From the NCBI RefSeq assembly GCF_000226115.1, contig NC_016457.1, forward strand, positions 744,001 to 808,000: a DNA stretch of 64,000 bases, read 5' to 3'. The stretch is from Thermothielavioides terrestris NRRL 8126. Lineage: Eukaryota > Ascomycota > Sordariomycetes > Sordariales > Chaetomiaceae. Each line of letters opens with the position of its first letter. Position 1 is the first letter of the stretch. Below the pieces are notes generated by a model that saw only the letters and a list, made by a program, of their open reading frames with translations, ran no database searches and had not been told where the DNA came from. Below, piece after piece: positions 47,013 through 57,752 of the stretch. The translations under genes and the position numbers were made by a program.

Positions 47013-47836
47013 ATGGCGGGCAAGATGGTGCTGTATAAATTGGTGGTGCTCGGAGACGGCGGCGTAGGGAAGACGGCCCTCACCATCCAGCTGTGCTTGC
47101 AGCATTTCGTTGAAACAGTACGTTACTCATCGCGTCCCGCTCAGCTGCTCTCGGCGCAGCCGTGGCCGTCTCGGATGAGCTCCCCCCGCTGCGACGGTGT
47201 CTCTGCATACGCAGCTCGCTAACCTGCCGCCGACAGTACGACCCGACCATTGAGGATTCGTACCGGAAGCAAGCCGTGATCGACAACCAGGCCTGCATGC
47301 TCGAGGTGCTCGACACGGCGGGGCAAGAGGAGTACACGGCGCTACGAGACCAGTGGATCCGCGACGGCGAGGGCTTCATCCTGGTCTACAGCATCTCGTC
47401 CCGGTCATCCTTCACGCGCATCAGGAGATTCCACCACCAGATCCAGAGAGTAAAAGAGTCGGCCGCATCGTCACCCTCGTACCCAGGCTCGCCCATCTCG
47501 GCGGCCAACCAGTCAGCGCCGGTCCCCATCATGCTCGTCGGGAACAAGAGCGACCGCATCGCGGAGCGGGAGGTCTCGACGCAAGAAGGGCACGCCTTGG
47601 CCCGCGAGCTGGGCTGCGAGTTCGTCGAGGCGTCGGCCAAGAACTACATCAACGTCGACAAGGCATTCTACGACGTCGTGAGGATCCTCCGCAGGCAACG
47701 GCAAGCCGCCGCCCTGCCCATGGCCCCCTCGGGTGGGAGCAAGCACGAGTCGAGGAGGACAGATTCCAGCATTCAGTCGGAAAAGGGCCGATACCGACGC
47801 GATCGCGAGCGCCGCCGAGGCTGCGTCATCCTATGA
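47013..47836 (+). CDS. ras-2: Ras-family small GTPase, Ras-2 type
   Basis: Exons 47013-47117 and 47237-47836 give 234 residues. The intron 47118-47236 (gtacgt...acag, with a ctaac branch site) follows VET. The G1 loop is GDGGVGKT (14-21), the effector loop is YDPTIEDSY (36-44), then DTAGQEEY (61-68), GNKSD and EASAKN. It ends in a basic stretch and the CAAX box CVIL (231-234), where the final Leu favours geranylgeranylation. The opening [14 protein letters not shown] and the about 20-residue Ser/Pro insert after VKES match Neurospora ras-2, which controls growth rate, conidiation and cell-wall integrity at membranes. The position homologous to Ras Gly12 is Gly16 and is unaltered. A long CT-rich leader lies upstream. 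Confidence 0.95.
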
Positions 47837-50800
47837 GCGGCGAGACCGCCTCTCCCCGCCGCGCTTTTCTTTTCGCCCCGCTTGCCACCTCTACCCTCAC
47901 AAAACGCCTCTGCGCCAGCTCGGAACTCCTCTCTTCTCCCTGCGCCAAGGGACCATCCGTTATAGAGGAGACGGCAACCGTGTCTTAGGCAACGGTGGCG
48001 CGGGGATCTCTCGGCACAATAAGCACAGTGGCGATCTTGTAGTTTCGACATCGTTTCCGCCTGGGCGAATTGACGACCTCTCGCTCCGGTCTGGCGACTG
48101 CTCTACGACATATCCAACACCATATTTTTCTCTCGTTGGATCACCAAACACACACCGATTCTCCCTTATGGCGAATGGCGCATGAACCAAAAGAGGGCAT
48201 CATTGGGGCGTAGATATTCATCCATCTATCTATGCAATTTTTCGTCATAACGGGGAAGGGGTGCGCTTCATCGTCCTTTATCATTTCTTTTTTCCTTATT
48301 CCCCCCTCTCCCTCCCACTCGAAAGAGGGCTTCTTCTTCTTCAGTCACCATCGTCAGTTCTCAGATTGTGTGTTGGGGGCATTGTGGAGGCGGCCGAGCT
48401 GCACCTGGTTGAGAGGGTCCGCTGTGATGCGACGGCTGCATCAACGCCTCTACCGCGAGGACGCTCTTCTGGGTGGAAGTGCTTCGGGCAAAGGAGTTGC
48501 TGGACGGGGGTTTCGAAGTGAACGATTCCTCTGGACAGGGCAAGGCGTTCGGGCGGGCGGCGAGCGATCAAAGAGAGAGAGAGAGAGAAGGAGTGGGGGG
48601 AGGGGGCGATGGGGGCAGAAGCATTTGCGTTCGGTTGCACTCTACACAAGAGATTGGTGGTGCTCTTTGCCTGACATCTACATGCCCTTCGTGTCATGAT
48701 TCCCCCCGTCCACGCCTCAACGCAACCTACCTTGATCTTACGTATCTCTGGAAAAGCGTTCGGCAAGAGAAAGTTAGATAGGTATGCTTTCACAAGGACA
48801 AATGAAAAACAAAAAAACACGCACCCCCTCAAGTTGCTCCTCAGGATCCAGAGACGGGTTTATTTGATCTCCTTATCAGAATCCATAGCTACACACAACA
48901 ACACTACCTATTCTTGCAACAAGCATCTCCAAAGTTTATTCAGGTGACTAGGAAGGAAGATTGAATAGGCTACACGCAGGAGCTGCGAGAGACGGTGGGC
49001 TCTCGCGTCCTGGGAGCGCGCTTCCTTCTTTTCGGGGCCGGGAACCAGAGCCGACAGGGGAGATCAGCGCCGGAAGCCTTTTTCTTACCCCTTTTGTTGT
49101 GCGGGATTTTAGTTTAGTTGGTTCTCACCGACCGCGGGTTGGCCTGAAGTAGTGTGGCATCTCGTTGTGTTGGTTGTCAACGCTGTCCACTTGTCAACAA
49201 TGGTTGATTGGGATTGGATTTTTGTAGATTTCAAGGCTGAGGGAGGGTTGGTGTGGGCTCGGAATATGAAATGACGAATTCGGTTCAAGAGGTTATACCC
49301 GTCACAAATTGCAAGCGAGGATCTCTTCTGCCATGGGTGGCTCTCTCGGGTCTACACTGCGTTGCAGAGATCCAGACAGCATCAAACTGGACGATCACCC
49401 TCCGCCATGTTAAGCAACGACACAGTCCCTACTGGCGGTCCATGCTCTTTCTTTCATCAGTGAAGTGAGGCCTTCTCAACTGTGCTGCCTCCTAAAACTC
49501 CTTCTGCTAGTGGACGTCGTTCCCTGGCTGTTGTTGACTGCCATGTAGTCCGCCAAAACGCGAGCTTTCGGGTTATGGGTCTTGTTTTCTTAGCGGCAAG
49601 CTAACGTTAACGCACACCCCACTTCGCGCCGGATGGTGGGGTAGGATCTACCCATCCGAGCAACGCCGTCTCCACTCTCCCCCAGTTTAGTGTGGTGTAG
49701 TTACCACAACCTGCCCTGCTGGCCCACCAAAAATCCCAATCTCGACTGCGTCCCAATGCAAGATGCACCGGCCAACCAAGCACGCACAAAATGCTTGTTT
49801 GTTTGTTGATTGCTCGTCGGGTCCAACTGTTAGCAAGCTGCTGTCGGCCCAGTGCCTCCGCAGGAGCTGCAGCATCTTGGGCGACGAGACGCGACCCGGA
49901 TGGGAAGCCGAGCCGGATGAGAAGCTCAAGATCTGCTGCTGTCTCAGATTTGGACCCCTTCTCTGCCGAAGCAGGCAATTTGTGGTTTCTGGTTTAGTTA
50001 CGTCAGAATCGGTCAGACAAATGTCCATCAGCTTTGACCACCTGGAGCAGCTCCCGTTCTTCTCTTCTCTCGTCCGTCACGCTTCCAATGTTCGTCCGTC
50101 GGTCCATCCACCATCTACACTCGATGCACAGTCCTTCCTCGAGTTCGGCTCGCTGCAGTCCGGCCATCGCGATGCATGCATGGCGGGCAGCAGCACACAG
50201 CCAGCCAACTCTCTCGCTTTGCGTGAGCCGGCTGGCCAACCAAGCTGCACAATGTTGTGGTTAATAACAAGCTCAGCACGCCATGAAGCAGGCTCACAGC
50301 ATATGCTGTGGTTGTCCTGGCGCTAACTTAACTCGTTACCTTATGTGGGCTCCATTCCTCACTCCTCGTCGTTGGCAAACAGCAGCCCCCTGGACCCCCG
50401 ACAGCTCGCCTCGGGCCTGCCCAATGAGGACGTTCGCAGGGTCCCAACCAATATTCTTGTTTTCATTTTCCTTGTCTGCTGCTCACAACGGCCCGGAGAA
50501 AGACAGACCACCGTCCCGCAGGGAGTAACGCGTCCGGTTGGATCTCGGGATGCTCGAGCCGACCCCACGAGCGAACAGCGTTGGCGCAGCATCACACCCG
50601 CCCGTCTGTGCTCTGCATTCACCGGTCGACTCGGCATGCTTTCCCGCTTCTGCGTCGGTGGTTTCCTCGCGGCACCGGCTAAAAAAAAAAAAAAAAAAAT
50701 TTGAGGGATGCCGTCTCGCCGATGTTGGCAAGTTCGGCAAGAATCGGCCCTGAGTCGGTCCTGTTTATCCCGTACGCAGAACACCAGAAGATTCGTTGGT

Positions 50801-51899
50801 TCCATTAACTCTCTGTCAACTCGATGCGGAATGGCGACGGGCCGTCTCGGTCTGGGGCCCCCTGTTGACCAGGCACGAAAAAGGTTGGGACACGCACTTA
50901 ATAGGCAGCAGATAATGTCCCTTTGGGAATAACGGCGAGGCATTTGACAGCTTGGTGGCAGAAAAGGACAGATCAGGGGGCCCAAGGAGACCGTGCGTTG
51001 GCCGTCAAGTAATTTTCGGTTCAACGATCCAGATGGATCTGGCGACTCTGGGACAGCTCTTCTTTTCCTTAACCGCCTGCGGCAGTTGCAGCGGTTGAAA
51101 TCCGCTGCGCTCTCAATCTCCAGCTCCTGAACACGCCCCTTCTGGCGGAACCACACTGGAAGTGAACTGGATGCTTCACTCGTCCTAAGAGGCAGCCGTC
51201 TCGTCTCCCTTGACGTCCCGGATCTATGGAGCACGTCAAGAATGCCAACCCCCAATCTGATAAGATATCCACGCCGCAGTTCCACTCGGCGGTCGCACCC
51301 GGATCCGGAAGGTCGTCCCCCTCGCCTGCCCTCCCCGGCGCGCGATCCGAGGACCCGCTCCGGGATCAAAGCCGGGATCCGAGCCCGGTCACCACTGGGC
51401 ACTGATATCATGGAAGTTAGCGTGCTCGACAGGACACACCGCTCGTTTCGCTTCGCGAGTGAAGGGGAAATGCGCGTGGAAGACGCGCAGCGGCACAAGC
51501 CGTTCAGCGGATCCCACTGGACCGGACATCCCTTGCTCTTCTCTGCCGAAAAACACTCCACTACGGAATACACGACATTGCTTCTCGCGGAACTCAGTGT
51601 ACCTCGGTAGTTACAGTAGTTCATGTAGTTATCCCTTGCCCTTCCTCGTAAATCCACCAATGAGTCAAGGGTGCGAGTGGTTAGCTGTGCCCGACAAACC
51701 GGAAACTGATTAACTAGTGTAGTTGACTACCCGACCTCGAGGCCGGATCAGCGCCCGGTTCGGAGGCCCCTGGCCTCCCTGGAAAGACCGGGGGTTGTTT
51801 GTGCGCACTACACTATAATATGTACTGTGGTGGCCGCCGAGACGCGAATGAACTTTTCCATGGATGTACACAAGCGGCAGGTGAAGCTTGGGTCGTCGT
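47837..51899. other. long intergenic region
   Basis: About 4.1 kb between ras-2 and the right copy of the TIR element. It has an A19 run at 50681-50699 and TAACGTTA at 49602-49609. The 433-residue leftward frame over 50359-51660 has no motif and a composition biased to Arg, Ser and Cys; I do not call it a gene. Confidence 0.4.
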
Positions 51900-51901
51900 T
51901 A

Positions 51902-52270
51902 AAGAGGTCCCGCCAAGACACTAAGAATTACAGGCTTTTACACATCGCCAAGGGGTAAGTGGGGCCGCGACGACTTAGAGCATCAGCGACGAAGACAAAC
52001 CGCAAATACTCGCAAAAACTCGTCGCAATAACTTCACGAAACCTCAACGAAATTGAAAAAAAGAAAACGAAGTTAACCCGCACCCTAACCTTGACCCTCA
52101 CCCTAACCATAACCCTCACCCTAACCAGCGGGGGGCTGGCGCCGCCCCCCGCACCCCCGGCGAACTAACCAGTGGCTAACCCGTGGCGATAGTGCAAACC
52201 CCGTGGCGATGGTGGCTACGTACTGACGGTGTAAGACCAGGGCTGGAAATTAGTCTTGGCGGGACCTCTT
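51902..52270 (-). mobile_element. TIR element with telomere-like units, copy 2
   Basis: A 369-bp element flanked by TA (51900-51901, 52271-52272). Both ends carry the same TAAAGAGGTCCCGCCAAGAC terminus as copy 1, inverted at the right end. Internally it matches the reverse complement of copy 1: three 18-bp CCCTAA-containing units (52073-52126), then the hairpin GCGGGGGG (52128) / CCCCCCGC (52145), and tandem GTGGCGAT words near the right. It is therefore in opposite orientation. The TIRs beyond the first 20 bp differ from each other, so this copy is older or more mutated than copy 1. Confidence 0.8.
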
Positions 52271-53609
52271 TAACGTCTACCGAAGCTTGTTGCACAAAGT
52301 TCCCCCACATCGCGACATGGCGATTATGGTGCTGTGGCGACAGGGTATGTTGTTGGATGTTCTTGGAGGGGAAATACAGTAGCGTACTCCGTAGTGTATC
52401 CGTTAGTGTATCCGTAGGTGTGGTCTGAGACGCACACATGCAGTAGCTTTATCGCTAGTTGCTTGGTTCCATCGGCGATGTCCGGGCTTTGCTCACGATT
52501 CTTGCGGCCGTGGGATCTGAGACACAGTCCCGGAGTGTTATGTGTCGGGATTCCAGGCTGGACAGTAACGTTAACTGACTGATCTTATACACTACATACC
52601 AGAGCAGGTTGTGACCGGGTCGGAGGTCGGCGAAATGGGTGTGGATGTCGGGGATGGCGTGATGCCGGCGACTCGCGAGTCAGACACATACGACAACTGC
52701 TGAGGGAGGTTTCTTCGGATCGTCAGGGTCCAAGTGGCCTGCCGACACAACAGGGGCGACGGCGCGGTTCAGACCCCCACGTGCTTTTCTCCCTTGGGCA
52801 AGCTCAGTGAGCTAAGGTGTCCGATATGCCGGCGCAATAAAACTTGGTGCTTCGGAACCCTGTTGACCGACCCTGTTGATGGCGTGGTTCAGTGTTTAGA
52901 CTCCAGGACGGGCAGTCCCATGGCCCCAAGATCAACACCACCAGTCCCTTAGTCCCTCAGATCATTCCAGACTGGGCTTAACCACTGCGGCGAAACCCCG
53001 CCGTCGTGGCTTGCGGCGGATGGAAACCCCTCCGCCAGACGGAGCTGGCTCCGGTCTGGCCTTTGCGATCAGCACGGTGGGAAGCGGGGAAGGGAAAATC
53101 CGTCAGCTCGCCGTCGTTTAGTTTGCGAATGGGTGTGCTTTCCATCCCGCATCTCGCTGGCGTCGCCAGATAGCGCCGTGCCCATGGTCTTGGTTCGCTG
53201 GTTCTGGCTTGGGGATTGAGTTGGAGGAGCGGGCATGTTGAGACGCCAGGAGGCGTCACTCCCGGATGAGCCCCTCGCCGTTGCGTGATGGAATGCCTGC
53301 CCTTTCTTCGCTTGTCCTTCGATCCCACGATTGCCCGTGGCGTGGCGAGCGGTAACCAACATTATGAGCCGTCTGATATGAGATGGGGTGGGAGGGCGTC
53401 CAGGCTTCCAGGTGGCTGCTCTGGCTGCCGTAGTTGTGCCGACTTCGTGCACTAGTAACTGCCTGCAGCTCGTCACACTGTTGGGTGGCCAGGCGGTGGC
53501 GACGTGTTCCTGACTGCTATGTCGTTGGCGTTGAACATTCCGAGTTGTCTCCAACTCCAAAACGAGCCAAAAAGCTCCCTGACCAGCTCACCGGGCAGGG
53601 AGGTGGTCA
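52271..53609. other. intergenic region
   Basis: About 1.3 kb. A TAACGTTA palindrome lies at 52566-52573. The frames on both strands (for example 53069-53560, -) carry no known motif. Confidence 0.4.
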
Positions 53610-53793
53610 GGTACGAAAACCCCCACGGGGTTTTGCTCCGGAAGGGCGCCCGCCGGGCGCCCTTGTGAGGGGGCGGCCGGGTGACCTTGTGAGCGTCCTC
53701 TACAAGGTGTGTGCCCCGGCCGCCCTGACGGGGAGTCGAACGGGCGCCCTTGTGAGCATTCTCACAAGTTCCGCCCGGCGAAGTCCCCGTACC
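53610..53793. repeat. cluster of nested perfect hairpins
   Basis: Successive inverted repeats: AAAACCCC/GGGGTTTT (53616-53634, 3-nt loop); AAGGGCGCCCG/CGGGCGCCCTT (53642-53664, 1-nt loop); GGCGGCCGGG (53672) with CCCGGCCGCC (53715), enclosing ACCTTGT/ACAAGGT; CTTGTGAG/CTCACAAG (53749-53768) inside CGGGCG/CGCCCG; all partly enclosed by ACGGGGA/TCCCCGT (53728/53784) and bounded by GGTACG/CGTACC (53610/53788). The word CTTGTGAG occurs repeatedly. There is no gene and no tRNA cloverleaf. Confidence 0.7.
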
Positions 53794-56480
53794 CCCGCCA
53801 TTGAGCCACGCAGCGCGTTTCCCAAATGGCGGGGGTTGTGGCAGGGGGAATGCGAAAACTGGTATGTATAGCGCTGGCGGGAAGGTGCTCTGCAAGGTGG
53901 GAAGGTGCGAGGGAAGGTGCGAGAGAATGTGTGTGGGCAGGTGCGCGGGTTGTAAAGCGGCCGACATTGAGCCAACTTCTGCGAGTCTGCGCTTATCTGC
54001 TGGCAGAACTGTTGTTTCCTTCAGAAACATCACTGGACGCCGGTACTGGGGCCTCCATCACCCAGTCTGGTATGCGTGCAGGTGCCGTACACTACATACA
54101 GCGTATGCAATGTATCATGCACAGCGCAGGCGAAGGACGAACATCCTTGGCCCAAGCATCAAGTCGGGTTGGCCAGCCAGTGGCTCGAGTGTGCCTGGCA
54201 ATCCGAGTGGCCTTGGTTCTAGAGACAGTTCCTAAATGCAGTCAATTACGTCTCCAAAGCGGAGGCGAAGAGGTGTTGAGCAGTCCGGTCGCGTAATCTA
54301 ACCCCCTTCCCCCCTCCCTCCTCGTCACAGGAGACACAGATGGAACTTCTCTTCGTTCGTGGGACGCCTGTCCTGGAATCGAGTCTTTCGCCTTCAGCAG
54401 GACGGCGATCCAAGGACTGAGAAGCAGTGCTCGGCAGTCTGGCCCCCCAGTCCTGTATGTTCCAAGAACGACTTCACGTAGTCTAACACTTCGGGTTTCC
54501 GAGACTGAGCCTTCCACATCCTGAAGTGTTGAGGCAGTCCTCTCGCTCTGATAACTACGGCTTGCTGGTATGACTGTGGATAGACATGCAAAAAGCTGCT
54601 TGTGTCAACACCCAGCCTCTAAGCCTTCAGCATTCCGACACATTCAACTGGGTAAGTAGCCAGATACTGCCATCCTTGGTCATTGGGACTCTTTACTCCA
54701 GTGACGAGGTGTTTTCTAGCCTGATTCTGCGGCTCTCGACTCCTTGAGAAGGTGAGTATTCGCGGACTCCTTGGTTCACTCGAGAAGGCCGGGATTGAAG
54801 CTGATCTGGACGGTACAGTTGGAATGTAGGTCCACCGCGGGCAGCGATGATAATTGAGTGAGAGTGAGCTAGCTAGCTGATGAAGCCAGGGTCAGCCTCT
54901 CTTTCATTCCTCCTCGCTCACCTCCATCCTCTCACACACCTCGGTGCCTTAGGTGAATCCCTCGTCCGTCCCCCAGTTCCCCCTAAACTCACATTCTATA
55001 CTCGCCGTTGGTCTCCAGCCCAGCACTTCTCACCCACCGCTCACCTTACCTTCGCAAGTCACCAAACCAGGTGCACATCAATGCTAAAAGAACGCGGCCC
55101 ATCCCAGCTCCCAGTCTTAAACAGAAGCCAGCTCTGACCTGGTGTTGCTTAGTGTAAGCTCCTTGCTAGAAAGAAGACGAACATCGACCCGAGCAGTCTG
55201 GCCCACAAGCTCATCTCAACAATTGCCAAACAACTCGTCGAATTCGCTCGACCAGGTCACGATTTGAGACGACTAAAGCCCATTGCCCGACTAATGTCCG
55301 AACAATCAAGCCATGGCCGCTTCAAGACAGCATGTGTGTGCTGCTGCCGCAAGACGGGAGCAATGGACCCAGCTTGCGCCAGCTATGCAGACCGGCCTTG
55401 ATGGCAGAGAGGGAGGTGCTTCACAGTATGGACCGCCTGCGATGGACCGCCTGCGATGGACCGCCTGCGAAGATGGACGTCAACGAATCGAGCGGCGCCC
55501 GGGTACGACAGTTCCACCGAAGACGAGAGCTCAGTAGTCCGGCCAGCGGAAGGATCGTGAGACCAGCTAACTAGTTGGCTTCCCTTACCGGCTGCAGGGG
55601 GAAAGCGTTCCGTTTACATGACAACTTAGGGGGCGTTACACCCACTGCCTCGGGAAATGCACATGCTCAGCTCATCAAAACGTTGATGTTACCCCTGGTG
55701 ATGGATGAAGGGAGGCAGGTGGTCGGTGTTTACCTTACCCACCGTTGACTGTTGGCCCGGCTTGGCCGACGCCATCATGAGCCGACACTTTGACCTGCTA
55801 CGGCAGTCCTGGTACGGGACAGCTTATCCCGAGGCGATGGCGCCGCGTGGTATGTCGGCGCCGCACCTCTGTAGTAAACAGGCCACGAAAACTTCGGTAT
55901 GAGGCCGGATTGTTGACCGCAAGTTCTCACGCCACGCAACATCCCAAGTAAGAGACAGACGAGCAGAGGTCATCCCACTCCCATCGATAATAGTCCATGT
56001 CCGGCTGGTATCACATCGCCCAGGTACTTCCAGACCAGTAGCAGCGCCAGGCCTGGCTGAGCGCAGAGGCGGCAAGCATCTCATTCAATAAATCCTATCA
56101 GATCCATCCAGTCAAATCACACGGTCAAAAAGCCGCCGTATCCATAAAAACACCGTAGCCCAAAAGTTCGTTGTGAACGCCAGCGGGAGGCACCCAGGTG
56201 CTCAAGCCTCCTTCTCGAGGCACTCACGAGCATGCTTGCCCGCGCCTAGCTTCCGAACCGCAAGAACCGACACGCCAAAATACAGACGACCGGAACAAAA
56301 CCACCGAGCAGGTGGGCATAACCGCTTCCAGGTCTAACCAAAAGTAAAACCTAGATCACATGAACATAAGAGGGGGAGTAAGGCCGCAAGGCCATCGTTA
56401 TCGCAGAGGACTTCGTAGTAGTCTGCGTAATGACCCAGATCCGTCCCAGACGTGAAAGGAATGTTATCAAGAGGCGCGTA
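53794..56480. other. intergenic region
   Basis: About 2.7 kb of mixed composition, including a triple 14-bp repeat at 55428-55469. No gene could be recognised. The last about 300 bp are the 3' flank of the opy2 gene. Confidence 0.4.
55428..55469. repeat. three tandem copies of a 14-bp unit
   Basis: Three identical copies of ATGGACCGCCTGCG lie end to end (55428-55441, 55442-55455, 55456-55469). There is no coding context. Confidence 0.9.
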
Positions 56481-57752
56481 TCATGAAGAGGCGTGTTCAT
56501 CGCCGAACGGACTCCTTTGTCTCCCCTTTTCTGGTACGGTGGAGTCTCGTTGGGAGGCCCTCCTCGTCGCCTCCTCGATGACGGCGCTGAGGCTGGTCGT
56601 GCTCTGCGTGGCAGACTTTGGAGGATCCGAGAAGGGGCCCTCATCGGCAGGCGAGTCCACGATGATGGTGGCGGCGGCTGAGTCGCGGATCGTGGACCCG
56701 GACACGGTGGGCGACGCGACCGAGTCCGCGTCTGGTGCTGGCTTGGGCTGCTTGTTGGCGCCAATCTTCTTGACGCTGCCGACACGCACAACCATGGCGC
56801 GGGCCGGAGTGGCGGTGGCGGTGCTTGCGTTGTTGAGGAATGTCGAGCCCACGCTGAAGGTGCTGTTGGCGGGGCTTGGCGGCCGGACGCTGTTGTACTT
56901 CTCGTAGTCGACGGCAGGAACGGGCGGGGTCGAAGTGCCGTTGGAGGTGTTGGAATGCGCCGACCTTACGCTAACCATGGCCGGCTTGGCTCGCATACCG
57001 GTCTGGGCGGGGGCCACGACGACCGCGCTCTTGCCGTAGATCGTGGAAGCCACACTCGACCGCGGTGCATACGAGGTCCTGGCATAAGAGGTGCGATCCG
57101 AGAAGGACGAGAGGCCTGAGTAGGTTGAGTCGCGCAGGTCGCCTGGAACAAAGAAATGCTGGTCCTCCGTGCTGGCGGGTGTGCCGGCTTGCGAGACAGC
57201 GATGGGAATCGGGGGCACCGGAGGGACGAGAACTGTCGGGGACGCCGTCGCTCGGTTGGTGACGCCCGGGATGTAGGCGATCTGGATGATGTTGGAGGCT
57301 CGGGTGAGGACGGTAGACGCGATCGAGTGGACGGTATGGGTTGAAGCACGGTGATCCCGCCGTTGAGCAAACGACTTCTCACCGTCCATGCCCTGATCCT
57401 GCCCGTCATCCCATGGCTCCTGAACCAGGGGTTGCCTCCGCGTCCTGACGCAAAACCTCCAGACTAGGTACGTAATTATCGCAATGGCGGCGAGACCGCC
57501 GATAACGCTGCCAACAATTGCACCGACGTTGGTCGAGCGATCTTGGCTGGGCGGTGCGGCAGCGGTTGTCTCGACGGGAACGCAGGTCGCTCTGGCACAT
57601 TCCGCGCAACTTGTGGGGTAGATGAACTGGCACATAGATACCCCCGCTTCGCAATCCGGGCATACAAGTGGTTTTGAGTTGTCGCACACCACGCATGACT
57701 CCCGCTTCAGGAGGTTGAGGGCCACTGTTCCCATATCAGCCTGTGTCGACAT
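56481..57752 (-). CDS. opy2: Opy2-type membrane anchor protein
   Basis: An intronless frame. The start MSTQADMGTV at 57752 is chosen over a longer form from 57779; 57734 is also possible. The product is 423 residues. The N-terminal extracellular head has eight cysteines (C20, C23, C31, C34, C41, C49, C52, C57) in the pattern CVVC...CPDC...C...SCAECARATC, the Opy2 signature. A single membrane span follows (about 76-100, VGAIVGSVIGGLAAIAIITY) with RFCVRTRRQ on the inner side. The cytosolic tail is long, Ser/Thr/Pro-rich and disordered. In yeast Opy2 anchors the adaptor Ste50 at the plasma membrane and so links osmosensors to the HOG and related MAP kinase pathways. The tail is longer than in yeast and repeatedly carries SYARTSYAPRSS-like phosphorylatable patches. 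Confidence 0.87.
   Translation of the reverse strand: MSTQADMGTVALNLLKRESCVVCDNSKPLVCPDCEAGVSMCQFIYPTSCAECARATCVPVETTAAAPPSQDRSTNVGAIVGSVIGGLAAIAIITYLVWRFCVRTRRQPLVQEPWDDGQDQGMDGEKSFAQRRDHRASTHTVHSIASTVLTRASNIIQIAYIPGVTNRATASPTVLVPPVPPIPIAVSQAGTPASTEDQHFFVPGDLRDSTYSGLSSFSDRTSYARTSYAPRSSVASTIYGKSAVVVAPAQTGMRAKPAMVSVRSAHSNTSNGTSTPPVPAVDYEKYNSVRPPSPANSTFSVGSTFLNNASTATATPARAMVVRVGSVKKIGANKQPKPAPDADSVASPTVSGSTIRDSAAATIIVDSPADEGPFSDPPKSATQSTTSLSAVIEEATRRASQRDSTVPEKGRQRSPFGDEHASS

Noticed and set aside
46126..47067. 313-residue forward open frame before ras-2
   Set aside because: It is a translation of the CT-rich ras-2 leader (Ser/Pro-rich) and overlaps the ras-2 start out of frame.
50359..51660. 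433-residue leftward open frame
   Set aside because: It is long, but it has no domain, signal or intron logic, includes a Phe run from the A19 tract, and is rich in Arg, Ser and Cys as chance frames in GC-rich DNA are. I did not call it without conservation or transcript evidence.
53700..53820. tRNA-like signals on the minus strand (A-box-like TGGCTCAATGG and GTTCGACTC)
   Set aside because: The putative T-stem does not pair and the acceptor ends overlap it. The pairing present is explained by the hairpin nest.
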